64,000 nt of DNA from Pseudomonas sp. FP1742 (GTDB lineage Bacteria > Pseudomonadota > Gammaproteobacteria > Pseudomonadales > Pseudomonadaceae), in NCBI RefSeq assembly GCF_030687145.1, contig NZ_CP117460.1, positions 6,262,001 to 6,326,000 of the forward strand. Reading direction: 5' to 3'. The translations under genes and the position numbers were made by a program. The notes under the pieces were generated by a model that saw only the letters and a program-made list of their open reading frames with translations, was not told the DNA's origin and made no database searches. Each line of letters opens with the position of its first letter. The first letter of the stretch is position 1. Of the stretch, positions 37,333 to 47,933 are shown in pieces.

Positions 37333-38280
37333 CTAAAGATTCCGCCCCTTCATCCGCCGGGTCAAAAACCCGAAATACTCCTGCCGCAACTCCGACGACT
37401 CATTCGCCAGATGGTGCCGCGCCTGCGGCAGCATCAGCACCTGGGGCCGATCGAACTTGCTCCGCAACACTTCGAGGTTGTGTTCCCAATCCACGGTCAT
37501 GTCCGCTTGCCCCTGCACGATCAGCGGCCGCCGCGGACTGCCCGGTGCCGCTTCGATACGCTTGATCCACTGCCCCAGCGCACCGACCCACGCCGTGGGC
37601 AGGCGCAGCGGTTGCAGCGGATCGGCTTGCAGGAACGCGAGGAAGTCAGGGTCGTTGGAGTTCTCGCTGAAACGCCGGGCGATGCCTTTGACAAACGGTT
37701 TGAGCAAGTAATAACTGAGCCGCGACCAGCCCCAGGCTCGGGGCCGCACCAAAGGCGACAGCAGAATCACCTGCCCCTGGGCCGGACTGTTCGCGCCTTG
37801 ATTGAGCACATGATCGATCACGATCGCCCCGCCGGTGCTTTGCCCGCACAAGTGCCAGGGCTGCGGCAGGCCCAACGACTGCGCCTCGGCCAGCAGGCCT
37901 TGCAGGGCGCTCTGGTACTCGGCGAAGTCCTTGATACTCGCCCGTTCGCCACTGGACAAGCCATGCCCCGGCAGGTCACAGGCGATTACCGCAAATCCCT
38001 GGTCCAGCGCCCACTCGATCACATGCCGGTAGAGCCCGGTGTGATCGTAGAAGCCGTGAAATAGAAACAGCGTCGCCTTCGCCCGCTCGGGCCACCAGAG
38101 CTGGCTGACCACTTCATAACCCTCGACCTCGAAACGCCCCAAGCCACGGCGCAGGGTTCGCTGTGGAAAATCCAGCCCGTAAAAACGCTGATAGGCCATG
38201 GCCTCCGTCGACAGCGGCTGCCACTCGGCCAATGGCCGCAGGCCGGCGCGCAAATGATCGGGGTCGAAAGTGGCAGACAT
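37333..38280 (-). CDS. Alpha/beta hydrolase, monoacylglycerol-lipase-like
   Basis: The 315-residue protein has the serine hydrolase fold: oxyanion region LFLFHGFYDHTGLYRHV, the lid-flanking GHGLSSGERASI, the nucleophile elbow LCGQSTGG (GxSxG), an acid Asp in VQGQADMTVDWE, and a His in PQARHHLANES. The GHGxSxG context is that of lysophospholipase or monoacylglycerol lipase types (Hydrolase_4). No signal peptide, so cytoplasmic. It is divergent from the DUF6436 gene (97 bp). Confidence 0.85.
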   Translation of the reverse strand: MSATFDPDHLRAGLRPLAEWQPLSTEAMAYQRFYGLDFPQRTLRRGLGRFEVEGYEVVSQLWWPERAKATLFLFHGFYDHTGLYRHVIEWALDQGFAVIACDLPGHGLSSGERASIKDFAEYQSALQGLLAEAQSLGLPQPWHLCGQSTGGAIVIDHVLNQGANSPAQGQVILLSPLVRPRAWGWSRLSYYLLKPFVKGIARRFSENSNDPDFLAFLQADPLQPLRLPTAWVGALGQWIKRIEAAPGSPRRPLIVQGQADMTVDWEHNLEVLRSKFDRPQVLMLPQARHHLANESSELRQEYFGFLTRRMKGRNL

Positions 38281-38377
38281 GGGCTATTCCAGAGCGCTAA
38301 ACGGACTTTATCGGCCTGCGATATTCATCTGTCGCGGCAAGCATGGCAAGCTAGCCGACCTTCGAGGATTGAAACCC

Positions 38378-38956
38378 ATGCGTCCGGCCTACCGCACCAC
38401 ACTGCTTGCCAGCCTGCTCGCCCTTGTGTGTGTCGGCGCGCTGTGGGCCGCTTACGACTGGTTTCAGGGACGCTACCTGCGAGCCTTCAGTTCGCACACC
38501 GCCGTGTTCTCCGGCGACCCGTTGCGCCTGCCGGACGAACTCGCCGGCCCTGGCGCCATCCGCCTGGTGCACTTCTGGGACCCGGCCTGCCCGTGCAATG
38601 TCGGCAACCAACAACACCTGACCGAACTGGTTGAGCACTATGCACCGCAAGGCGTCGAGTTCTATACGGTACAAAAGCCCGGCAGCCACGGTCAGTTGCC
38701 CGGCATCTTGAGCCGCCTTAAAACCATCACGGTCCTGCCAGGTTCCGAACAGATCCCCGCCAGCCCGGCGGTGGCGATCTGGGGGCGCGACGGCAAGCTG
38801 GCGTATTTCGGTCCGTACAGCGAAGGCCTGACCTGCAATTCGAGCAACAGTTTTATCGAGCCCATCCTGCAAGCGCTGAACGAAGGCCGGGCGGTGAACG
38901 CCACCCACACACTGGCTGTGGGTTGCTACTGCCCGTGGCCTGCGATGGTGAAGTAA
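38378..38956 (+). CDS. Membrane-anchored thioredoxin-fold protein (DUF6436-like)
   Basis: The 192-residue protein has an N-terminal membrane anchor (residues 8-26) and a periplasmic domain that starts like a thioredoxin: AIRLVHFWDPACPCNVGNQQHL. The usual CxxC is replaced by CPC, and a further pair CYC occurs near the C-terminus (AVGCYCPWPAMV). SPAVAIWGRDGKLAYFGPY corresponds to the cis-Pro region. I believe this is a DUF6436 protein; the redox or metal role is not known. It has its own promoter region, shared divergently with the hydrolase gene. Confidence 0.7.
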   Translation: MRPAYRTTLLASLLALVCVGALWAAYDWFQGRYLRAFSSHTAVFSGDPLRLPDELAGPGAIRLVHFWDPACPCNVGNQQHLTELVEHYAPQGVEFYTVQKPGSHGQLPGILSRLKTITVLPGSEQIPASPAVAIWGRDGKLAYFGPYSEGLTCNSSNSFIEPILQALNEGRAVNATHTLAVGCYCPWPAMVK

Positions 38957-39053
38957 GGCATTCCCGACTTTTCCAGGGCCGCGATTCCCGGAGGTCTGTG
39001 CTACACGTTTGCAGCCCACACGGGCGGCAATCCCGAAAGAACAAGGAGCCACC

Positions 39054-41465
39054 ATGAAACGCGTCCTGACCGTACTTGCCTTGCTGATCGTCATACTCAT
39101 CGCCGGGGGCGGCTGGTATGTGTACAGCAAACAACCGACGCGCCAGGGCCAGGTGGCGTTGCAGCACCTGCAAGGTTCAGTGACCGTGCGCTACGACGAG
39201 CGCGGCGTGCCGCATATCCGCGCCGAAAACGAAACCGACCTCTACCGCGCCCTCGGCTACGTGCAGGCCCAGGACCGACTGTTCCAGATGGAAGCCGTGC
39301 GGCGCCTGGCCCGTGGTGAGCTGGCCGAAGTCCTCGGCCCGAAACTGCTCGACACCGACAAACTGTTTCGCAGCCTGCGCATCCGCGAACGTGCTGACAG
39401 TTACGTGGCCACGCTGGATCGTCAGTCGCCGGCGTGGAAGGCCCTGCAAGCCTATCTGGACGGCATCAATCAATATCAGGACAGCCACGCCGCGCCAGTA
39501 GAGTTCGACGTGCTGGGGATCCCCAAGCGCCCTTTCACCGCCGAAGACAGCATCAGCATCGCCGGTTACATGGCCTACAGCTTTGCCGCGGCGTTTCGCA
39601 CCGAACCCTTGCTGACTTACGTGCGCGACCAACTGGGTGCCGAGTACCTGAATATCTTCGATCTCGACTGGCAACCCAACGGCGTACTGGCCAAAAGGCG
39701 CGCCAGCCCTGCGCCGGTCCTCGCCGCCAGTGACTGGAAAGACCTGAACGCCCTCGCCCGCCTGAGTGAGCAGGCCCTGGCCGACCACGGCCTGCCGCAA
39801 TTCGAAGGCAGCAATGCCTGGGTGATTTCCGGCAACCGCAGCAAAAGCGGCAAACCGCTGCTGGCCGGCGACCCGCACATTCGCTTCTCGGTGCCGTCGG
39901 TGTGGTACGAGGCGCACCTGTCGGCGCCGGGCTTCGAGCTGTATGGCTACCACCAGGCGCTGGTGCCGTTTGCATTTCTCGGCCACAACCTGGACTTCGG
40001 CTGGAGCCTGACGATGTTCCAGAACGACGACTTGGACCTGATCGCCGAGAAGGTCAACCCGGACAACCCGAACCAGGTCTGGTATCGCGGCAAATGGGTG
40101 GACATGGTCACCACCGAACAACAGATCGCAGTGAAAGGCCAGTCACCGGTCACATTGACGCTGCGCCAGTCGCCCCACGGCCCGATCGTCAACGATGCGC
40201 TTGGCACCGCCGCCGGCAAGACGCCGGTCGCCATGTGGTGGGCGTTCCTCGAGACCCCGAATCCGATCCTCGACGGCTTCTACCAGCTCAACCGCGCCGA
40301 CACCCTGGCCAAGGCCCGCGCCGCGGCCGCCAAGGTTCAGGCACCGGGGCTGAACATCGTCTACGCCAACGCCAAGGGCGACATTGGCTGGTGGGCCTCG
40401 GCGCTGCTGCCCAAGCGTCCGGCCGGGGTGAAGCCCGGTTTCATCCTCGATGGCAGCACCCCACAGGCAGACAAGGAAGGCTTTTACCCGTTCAGCGCCA
40501 ACCCACAGGAAGAGAATCCGGCGCGGGGCTATATCGTCTCGGCCAACTTCCAACCGGTGTCGCCGACCGGCATGGAAATTCCTGGTTACTACAACCTCGC
40601 CGATCGCGGGCAGCAGCTCAATCGCCAGCTCAGCGACAAGAACGTGAAATGGGACAACGAGGCCAACCAGAAGCTGCAACTGGGCACCACCACCGCCTAC
40701 GGTCCACGTTTGCTGGCGCCGTTGTTGCCGGTGCTGCGTGAAGTGGTGAGTGATCCCGCCGAGCTCAAGCTGGTGGAACAACTGGCGCAGTGGAGCGGCG
40801 ATTATCCGCTGGAATCCATCAACGCCACGCTGTTCAACCAGTTCCTGTTCAACCTCGCCGACGCAGCCATGCGCGATGAACTGGGCAATGACTTCTTCGA
40901 AACGCTGCTCCCGACCCGGGTGATCGACGCCGCACTGCCGCGTCTGGCGGCCTCCGCCGACTCACCGTGGTGGGACAATCGCAACACCCCCGGCAAGGAA
41001 ACCCGCGCCGATACGGTCAAGGTGGCCTGGCAAGCGAGCATGGCTCACCTCAAGACCACCCTTGGCAACGATTTCACGCAATGGCAATGGGGCAAGGCGC
41101 ACACCCTGACCCACGGCCATCCGCTGGGGATGCAAAAACCGCTGGACCAGATCTTCAACGTTGGCCCATTCGCCGCACCCGGCACCCACGAAGTGCCGAA
41201 CAACCTCTCGGCCAAGATCGGCCCGGCGCCATGGCCCGTGACCTACGGTCCGTCGACGCGGCGGCTGATCGACTTCGCCGACCCGGCCCACAGCCTGACC
41301 ATCAACCCGGTCGGCCAGAGCGGCGTACCATTCGACAGCCACTATGCCGACCAGGCCGAGGCGTATATCGAAGGGGTTTATTTCCAGGCAAATTTCAATG
41401 AGGAAGAAGTGACGGCCAACACTCGCAGCACGTTGAGGCTGTTGCCGGCGCGGACTGCACAATAG
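39054..41465 (+). CDS. Penicillin acylase family protein (Ntn hydrolase)
   Basis: The 803-residue precursor has an N-terminal hydrophobic signal/anchor (residues 4-24) followed by an alpha-chain (VTVRYDERGVPHIRAENETDLYRALGYVQAQDRLFQME). The autocatalytic cleavage site is GSNAW at 252-256, making Ser253 the N-terminal nucleophile of the beta chain. The beta chain contains HNLDFGWSLT, and SANFQPV later. Family members hydrolyse amide bonds of penicillins, acyl-homoserine lactones or acylated siderophore precursors. The closest group (single penicillin amidase, not PvdQ or QuiP) cannot be fixed from reading alone. Confidence 0.85.
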   Translation: MKRVLTVLALLIVILIAGGGWYVYSKQPTRQGQVALQHLQGSVTVRYDERGVPHIRAENETDLYRALGYVQAQDRLFQMEAVRRLARGELAEVLGPKLLDTDKLFRSLRIRERADSYVATLDRQSPAWKALQAYLDGINQYQDSHAAPVEFDVLGIPKRPFTAEDSISIAGYMAYSFAAAFRTEPLLTYVRDQLGAEYLNIFDLDWQPNGVLAKRRASPAPVLAASDWKDLNALARLSEQALADHGLPQFEGSNAWVISGNRSKSGKPLLAGDPHIRFSVPSVWYEAHLSAPGFELYGYHQALVPFAFLGHNLDFGWSLTMFQNDDLDLIAEKVNPDNPNQVWYRGKWVDMVTTEQQIAVKGQSPVTLTLRQSPHGPIVNDALGTAAGKTPVAMWWAFLETPNPILDGFYQLNRADTLAKARAAAAKVQAPGLNIVYANAKGDIGWWASALLPKRPAGVKPGFILDGSTPQADKEGFYPFSANPQEENPARGYIVSANFQPVSPTGMEIPGYYNLADRGQQLNRQLSDKNVKWDNEANQKLQLGTTTAYGPRLLAPLLPVLREVVSDPAELKLVEQLAQWSGDYPLESINATLFNQFLFNLADAAMRDELGNDFFETLLPTRVIDAALPRLAASADSPWWDNRNTPGKETRADTVKVAWQASMAHLKTTLGNDFTQWQWGKAHTLTHGHPLGMQKPLDQIFNVGPFAAPGTHEVPNNLSAKIGPAPWPVTYGPSTRRLIDFADPAHSLTINPVGQSGVPFDSHYADQAEAYIEGVYFQANFNEEEVTANTRSTLRLLPARTAQ

Positions 41466-41493
41466 GTCGGAATATTTGTTGGCCGGGCTGACC

Positions 41494-41580
41494 TCTTCGC
41501 GAGCAAGCCCGCTCCCACAGTTGATCGAGTTGCCCAAACAGCCACGGTCTAATGTGGGAGCGGGCTTGCTCGCGAAGAGG
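41494..41580. repeat. REPIN
   Basis: Inverted REP pair between the convergent acylase and GlxA-type regulator genes; arms extended by CTCTTCGCGA and GCGAAGAGG. Confidence 0.9.
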
Positions 41581-41605
41581 CCCTCACAGGCAACACAAAT
41601 TGCCG

Positions 41606-42571
41606 CTAAACCATCGCCGCAAAATTCATCCTGAACTGCTGCGGCGTCACCCCCAGCCTGCGGTTGAACACACTGCGCATGTGCTGGGCATCGCGAAAGC
41701 CGCACTGGTATGCCACGGTTTTCAGCGGCGCACAGGTGCTTTCGAGCATCACCCGCGCCGCGTCCACCCTCGCCCGCTCGACGAATTCCGCCGGGGTGAT
41801 TTTGGCCTCTTTGGCAAACACTCTGGAAAAGTTGCGCGCGCTCATGTTGGCGGCGTTGGCCAGGTCGGCAATGGTCAGGTCGCCATTAAGGTTGGCCATC
41901 ACATAGAGCTGAGCCAGCGCCACCGCCGAAGTGGGCTCGGCGTGAGGTGTGAGAAACGGGCTGAACTGCGATTGCCCACCCGAGCGCTGAGTGAACACCA
42001 CCAGTCGCTTGGCCACGCTGAGCGCCACGTCCGGCCCGTGATCCCGGGCCAGCAGATACAACGACAGATCGATCCCCGCAGTGACCCCGGCCGAGGTGTA
42101 TAGCTCGTCATCCTGCACATACAAACGATCAGCCTCGACCTGAGTCGAGGGGCACAACTGCGCCAGCGCCGCGGCGTCGCCCCAATGGGTGGTGACGGTT
42201 CGCCCATCGAGCAGTCCGGCCCGGGCGAGCATGAAGGCACCGTTGCAGATCGAGCCGAAGCGTTGCGCCCGCGCGCAGGCCTCTTGCAACCAGGTATCGA
42301 ACGCCGCACCAAAACTCAGGAACGGCAACTGCGGCCCGCCCGCCACCAACAGCAGGTCATAAGCCTCCAGCGCTTCGCTGAAATGCCGATGGGCATTGAG
42401 TGACAAACCGTTTGAACAGGCCATCACCCCATGTTCGACACCGATCACCTCCAGCCGATAGTGATCTTCCGGTGCCAGGAAGCGATTGGCTTCGGAAAAC
42501 ACATCCATGGGGCCGGTGACATCCAGTGACTGGACGCCGGCGAACATTACGATGGCAATGGTTTTGTGCAT
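41606..42571 (-). CDS. GlxA-type AraC-family regulator with DJ-1/PfpI domain
   Basis: The 321-residue protein joins an N-terminal class I glutamine amidotransferase-like (DJ-1/PfpI) domain, MHKTIAIVMFAGVQSLDVTGPMDVF with SICNGAFMLARAGLLDG around the nucleophile-elbow Cys, to a C-terminal AraC DNA-binding domain (DLANAANMSARNFSRVFAKE and FRDAQHMRSVFNRRLGVTPQQFR). Such GlxA-family regulators sense small amines, arginine or nitriles. The ATG at 42571 is favoured; a GTG four codons earlier would extend it. It is divergent from the HD-domain gene with a 238-bp gap and may control it. Confidence 0.86.
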   Translation of the reverse strand: MHKTIAIVMFAGVQSLDVTGPMDVFSEANRFLAPEDHYRLEVIGVEHGVMACSNGLSLNAHRHFSEALEAYDLLLVAGGPQLPFLSFGAAFDTWLQEACARAQRFGSICNGAFMLARAGLLDGRTVTTHWGDAAALAQLCPSTQVEADRLYVQDDELYTSAGVTAGIDLSLYLLARDHGPDVALSVAKRLVVFTQRSGGQSQFSPFLTPHAEPTSAVALAQLYVMANLNGDLTIADLANAANMSARNFSRVFAKEAKITPAEFVERARVDAARVMLESTCAPLKTVAYQCGFRDAQHMRSVFNRRLGVTPQQFRMNFAAMV

Positions 42572-42623
42572 GGCATGAAACACCTTCTATGGCACTGGAC
42601 TAGATATCAGCTATCACTCGCCC

Positions 42624-42653
42624 CGTAGCAGCTGCCGAGCCTGCGAGGCTGCG
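42624..42653. repeat. Solitary REP-like hairpin
   Basis: CGTAGCAGCTGCCGAGCCTGCGAGGCTGCG in this interval resembles one arm of the repeat at 47823-47925. It stands alone in the divergent region between the GlxA-type regulator and the HD gene. Confidence 0.6.
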
Positions 42654-42809
42654 TTCAACCCTAGCCAATTCAGGCCCGACAAGCGAGGTTGGCGCGATAT
42701 GCCTGCTCATTGGCCGGGATCGCAGCCATGGATCGATTGTCCGGTTTCGGCGGCACGAACAGACTGACTCCATCAGCGCCGCCACGGCGTTCCCCATGAG
42801 GACAGCACC

Positions 42810-43451
42810 ATGAGCAGCATCATCGCCGGCATCAAGATCCCCGACAGCGCATTGGCCAGGGCCACCACTGAATACATTCGCGACGTCGAGTCCGACCTGC
42901 TGTACCACCACTCACGCCGGGTATTTCTGTTCGGTGCCTTGAGCGGTGAGCGCAAGCAACTGGCCTACGACCCGGAGCTGCTGTACGTCGGTGCGATGTT
43001 CCATGACTTGGGCCTGGTGGAAGGTCATCGCAGCGATGACGAACGCTTCGAAGTCGACAGCGCCAACGCCGCCAAAGCCTTCCTCACACCCTATGGTTTG
43101 TCTGACGACGATATCGAACAGGTGTGGCTGTCGATCGCCCTGCACACCACGCCGGGGGTACCGCAACACTTGCGTCCCAACGTGGCACTGGTGACTGCCG
43201 GCGTCGAAATGGATGTGCTGGGCATCGACTACGCAGCATTTTCCACCGTGCAGCGTGAAGCAGTGGTGCATGCGCATCCACGAGGTGAAGGGTTCAAGGA
43301 ATGCATCCTGTGTGCGTTCGCCAATGGCTTCAAACACAAACCCGACAGCACGTTTGGCACCGTGAACGCGGATGTGCTGGTGGACAGCGAGCCGGGCTTC
43401 AAGCCGATGAACTTCGTCGAGATCATCCGCAAATCGCCTTGGGTGGCATAA
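42810..43451 (+). CDS. HD-domain protein, cyanamide-hydratase-like
   Basis: The 213-residue protein has an HD metal site: HHSRR at 33-37, FHDLGL with His65-Asp66, and IALHTTPG near 110. The opening IPDSALARATTEYIRDVESDLLYHHSRRVFLFGAL and later MDVLGIDYAAFS are typical of the cyanamide hydratase family (TIGR03401 type, relatives of yeast Ddi2). The enzyme may hydrate a nitrile, cyanamide or isonitrile-like compound. A GAGGA site precedes the ATG. Alternative: a general metal-dependent phosphohydrolase. Confidence 0.78.
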   Translation: MSSIIAGIKIPDSALARATTEYIRDVESDLLYHHSRRVFLFGALSGERKQLAYDPELLYVGAMFHDLGLVEGHRSDDERFEVDSANAAKAFLTPYGLSDDDIEQVWLSIALHTTPGVPQHLRPNVALVTAGVEMDVLGIDYAAFSTVQREAVVHAHPRGEGFKECILCAFANGFKHKPDSTFGTVNADVLVDSEPGFKPMNFVEIIRKSPWVA

Positions 43452-43458
43452 AAACCAA

Positions 43459-43549
43459 TGTGGGAGCGGGCTTGCTCGCGAAAGCGGTGAGTCAGTCAAC
43501 ATGGATGTTGAATGTCGGTCCGCCATCGCGGGCAAGCCCGCTCCCACAG
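43459..43549. repeat. REPIN
   Basis: Inverted REP pair downstream of the HD gene; the right arm reads TCGCGGGCAAGCCCGC, a single-base variant of the core. Confidence 0.88.
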
Positions 43550-43590
43550 GGATTTGGGCTTGCCACGCAACGGTGGTCAACCCATCGGGC

Positions 43591-44481
43591 TCAAGCCGCT
43601 TCCGGCGCCTGCGCCCGACGTATGTCCGGTTGCTTCCAGGAGTCGGCAGCGGCCTCCTCGATGGCCTGCTGGATTGCACGCTTGCGAATTTCTTCAGCAC
43701 GGCGGCTGAAGAACCAGACCAGGAAGGTCACCAGCGATACCGCCAGCAGAATCAGACTGGCCACGGCGTTGATCTCAGGCTTCACGCCCAGGCGCACCGC
43801 CGAGAACACTTCCATCGGCAGGGTCGTGGAGCCCGGACCCGACACGAAGCTCGCCAGCACCAGGTCATCCAGGGATAACGCGAACGACATCATGCCCCCC
43901 GCCGCCAGCGACGGGGCGATCATCGGGATGGTGATCAGGAAGAACACCTTCCACGGCCGCGCCCCCAGATCCATGGCCGCCTCTTCGATGGACAGGTCCA
44001 GCTCACGCAGACGCGCCGATACCACCACGGCCACGTACGCTGCACAGAACGTGGTGTGAGCGATCCAGATGGTGACGATGCCGCGCTCCTGTGGCCAGCC
44101 GATCATCTGCGCCATGGCCACGAACAGCAGCAACAACGACAGACCGGTGATCACTTCGGGCATCACCAGCGGTGCGGTGACCAGGCCGCCAAACAGTGTG
44201 CGGCCCTTGAAGCGGGTGATGCGGGTCAGCACGAAGGCCGCCAGCGTGCCCAGCGCCACTGCCGCAATGGCGGTGTAGCAGGCGATTTCCAGCGAACGCA
44301 CCACCGAGCCCATCAGCTGGGTGTTGTCGAGCAGGCCCACATACCATTTGATCGACCAGCCGCCCCACACCGTTACCAGTTTCGAGGCGTTGAACGAATA
44401 GATCACCAGAATCAGCATCGGCGCGTAGATGAACAGCAGACCCAGCACCAGCATCAGGTTCGAGAAACGGAAGCGCTTCAT
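43591..44481 (-). CDS. spuH: Polyamine ABC transporter permease SpuH (PotI type)
   Basis: The 296-residue inner-membrane permease has six hydrophobic segments and the EAA loop EEAAMDLGARPWKVFFLITIP near residues 147-167. It is the last gene of the spu operon; its ATG overlaps the stop of spuG by 4 bases (ATGA). The C-terminus extends with a charged tail (RRAEEIRKRAIQQAIEEAAADSW). With SpuG it forms the channel for putrescine and spermidine uptake. Confidence 0.93.
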   Translation of the reverse strand: MKRFRFSNLMLVLGLLFIYAPMLILVIYSFNASKLVTVWGGWSIKWYVGLLDNTQLMGSVVRSLEIACYTAIAAVALGTLAAFVLTRITRFKGRTLFGGLVTAPLVMPEVITGLSLLLLFVAMAQMIGWPQERGIVTIWIAHTTFCAAYVAVVVSARLRELDLSIEEAAMDLGARPWKVFFLITIPMIAPSLAAGGMMSFALSLDDLVLASFVSGPGSTTLPMEVFSAVRLGVKPEINAVASLILLAVSLVTFLVWFFSRRAEEIRKRAIQQAIEEAAADSWKQPDIRRAQAPEAA

Positions 44482-45398
44482 TCTTTACCCTCCATTTCCT
44501 TGGCCTGACTACGGTTGAACAGGATGATCGGCACAATCAGGATTGCCAGCATCACCACCGCCAGGGCAGACGCCACCGGCCAGTCGCGGTTGTTGAAGAA
44601 CTCTTGCCAGAGCACCTTGCCGATCATCAGGGTTTCCGGACCGCCGAGCAGTTCCGGGATCACGAACTCCCCCACCACCGGGATGAACACCAGCATGCAG
44701 CCGGCGATAATTCCGTTTTTCGACAGCGGCACGGTGATCTTCCAGAAGCTGTTGAAGTTGCTCGAACCCAGGTCCGACGCGGCTTCCAGCAGGCTGTGAT
44801 CGTGTTTCACCAGGTTGGCGTAGAGCGGCAGGATCATGAACGGCAGATAGGAGTAAACCACCCCGATATAGACTGCCAGGTTGGTATTGAGGATCTGCAA
44901 CGGCTCGTCGATCCAGCCCATGCTCATCAGAAAACCATTGAGCAGTCCGTTGTTGCTGAGGATGCCCATCCACGCGTACACGCGGATCAGGATCGCGGTC
45001 CAGGTCGGCATCATGATCAGCAGCACCAGCACCGTTTGCAGCTCTTTGCGGGCGGTGGCAATGCCATAGGCCATCGGGTAGCCGATCAGCAGGCAGAGGA
45101 TGGTGCTGAACAGCGCCATCTTCAGCGAGCCTAGGTAAGCGGCGATGTACAACTCGTCATCGCCCAGCATCGCGTAGTTGGCCAGGTTGAGCAGCACCTG
45201 CAGTTTCTGGTCAACGAAGGTGTAGATCTCGGTGTACGGCGGAATGGCCACGTCGGCTTCAGCGAAGCTGATCTTCAGGACGATGAAGAACGGCAGCATG
45301 AAGAACATGAACAGCCAGATGAACGGAACCCCGATGACCAGCTGACGGCCACCGGGAATTATTCGATTGAGCCGGCGTTTGAGTTTGCGCATGTTCAT
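44478..45398 (-). CDS. spuG: Polyamine ABC transporter permease SpuG (PotH type)
   Basis: The 306-residue protein has a basic start (MNMRKLKRRLNRI), six membrane helices and the EAA loop LEAASDLGSSNFNSFWKITVPLS. The ATG at 45398 forms an ATGA overlap with the spuF stop, which decides the start over an upstream or downstream Met. It is the second permease subunit of the polyamine importer. Confidence 0.93.
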   Translation of the reverse strand: MNMRKLKRRLNRIIPGGRQLVIGVPFIWLFMFFMLPFFIVLKISFAEADVAIPPYTEIYTFVDQKLQVLLNLANYAMLGDDELYIAAYLGSLKMALFSTILCLLIGYPMAYGIATARKELQTVLVLLIMMPTWTAILIRVYAWMGILSNNGLLNGFLMSMGWIDEPLQILNTNLAVYIGVVYSYLPFMILPLYANLVKHDHSLLEAASDLGSSNFNSFWKITVPLSKNGIIAGCMLVFIPVVGEFVIPELLGGPETLMIGKVLWQEFFNNRDWPVASALAVVMLAILIVPIILFNRSQAKEMEGKE

Positions 45399-46537
45399 GA
45401 GCGAAGTACCACGCCGCTGTCGTCTTCCCACCACACGTAAACCTGGTCACCCCAAGTCGGGCGCTGGCCACGGCGCTCGGCGTTGGCGACGAAGGACTGC
45501 ACCAGCTTGCCGCTCGGCAATTCGACGTAGAACACCGAATGGCCGCCGAGGTAGGCGATGTCGTGCACCTTGCCGCTGGACCAGTTGTGTTCGCAGGTCG
45601 GCATTTCGGCCGTCACCAGCAGTTTTTCCGGACGGATCGCATAGGTAACGGACTTGTCCTGCACCGAGGTGCTGATGCCGTGACCCACGTAGATATTGCG
45701 GTCCAGGTCCTTGCAGGTGATCAGCGCATGGCCCTCGGCGTCATCCACCACTTCGCCTTCGAAGATGTTGACGTTGCCGATGAATTCGCAGACCAGCCGG
45801 CTGGTCGGGGTTTCGTAGATGTCGATCGGGCTGCCGATCTGGGCGATCCAGCCCAGGTGCATGATCGCGATGCGCTCGGCCATGGTCATGGCCTCTTCCT
45901 GGTCGTGGGTCACCATCACGCAGGTAACGCCCACGCGCTCGATGATTTCCACCAGCTCCAGCTGCATCTGCGAGCGCAGTTTCTTGTCCAGCGCCCCCAT
46001 CGGTTCGTCGAGCAACAACAGCTTCGGCCGCTTGGCCAACGAACGCGCCAGGGCCACTCGCTGCCGCTGGCCACCAGACAGTTGATGCGGTTTGCGCTTG
46101 GCATACTCGCTCATCTGCACCAGCTTGAGCATCTCGGCCACGCGGGCATCGACCTCGGCCGCCGGGATCTTGTCCTGCTTGAGACCGAAGGCGATGTTCT
46201 GCGCCACGGTCATGTGCGGGAACAAGGCGTAGGACTGGAACATCATGTTGATCGGCCGCTCGTAGGGCGGCATGTCGGTGATGTCTACGCCATCGAGAAA
46301 AATGCGCCCCTCCGTGGGCCGTTCGAAACCTGCCAGCATCCGCAGCAAGGTGGATTTGCCCGAACCCGAGCCACCGAGCAAGGCGAAGATTTCGCCTTTC
46401 TTGATTTCCAGGGACACATCGTCCACGGCAATCGTCTCGTCGAACTTTTTGGTGACCCGGTCGATTTTGACCAACACCTGTTTAGGTGATTGGTCGCCCT
46501 CGAGGGCTTTCTTATAGGCGCCGGAGGCAACTGCCAT
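45395..46537 (-). CDS. spuF: Polyamine ABC transporter ATP-binding protein SpuF (PotG type)
   Basis: The 380-residue ATPase has Walker A GGSGSGKST near residues 55-63, the Q-loop FQSYALFPHMTV, the signature LSGGQRQRVALARSL, Walker B LLLLDEP and a TOBE domain at the end. The start at 46537 includes an N-terminal leader (MAVASGAYKKALEGDQSPKQ) also found in Pseudomonas PotG/SpuF proteins. It powers both binding proteins SpuD and SpuE. Confidence 0.93.
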   Translation of the reverse strand: MAVASGAYKKALEGDQSPKQVLVKIDRVTKKFDETIAVDDVSLEIKKGEIFALLGGSGSGKSTLLRMLAGFERPTEGRIFLDGVDITDMPPYERPINMMFQSYALFPHMTVAQNIAFGLKQDKIPAAEVDARVAEMLKLVQMSEYAKRKPHQLSGGQRQRVALARSLAKRPKLLLLDEPMGALDKKLRSQMQLELVEIIERVGVTCVMVTHDQEEAMTMAERIAIMHLGWIAQIGSPIDIYETPTSRLVCEFIGNVNIFEGEVVDDAEGHALITCKDLDRNIYVGHGISTSVQDKSVTYAIRPEKLLVTAEMPTCEHNWSSGKVHDIAYLGGHSVFYVELPSGKLVQSFVANAERRGQRPTWGDQVYVWWEDDSGVVLRS

Positions 46538-46598
46538 TTACGAAACTCCCAACAGAATTTGCAGTTCGCTCAACGTGGCGAACCTGGATAGTTTGACG

Positions 46599-47738
<1,140 letters not shown>

Positions 47739-47822
47739 CTACATGACAGCCATGGCTGCCTGACAACAAAACCGGCGCGCAACTTACCCTCGAAAAACCG
47801 TTCCAGCAAACTTTATGAAGAT

Positions 47823-47925
47823 CCTGTAGCAGCCGCCGCAGGCTGCGTTCAACCGCGAAGCAGTCGTGCTGTCGAAAAGCGGAGATCCTTCGGACCTCAA
47901 CGCAGCCTTCGGCAGCTGCTACAGG
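47823..47925. repeat. REP pair of the CCTGTAGCAGC type between spuD and spuE
   Basis: The outer arms CCTGTAGCAGC (47823-47833) and GCTGCTACAGG (47915-47925) are inverted, with inner CAGGCTGCG...CGCAGCCTT repeats. It is a third repeat subclass, inserted in the intra-operon gap. Confidence 0.85.
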
Positions 47926-47933
47926 TTTATGAC

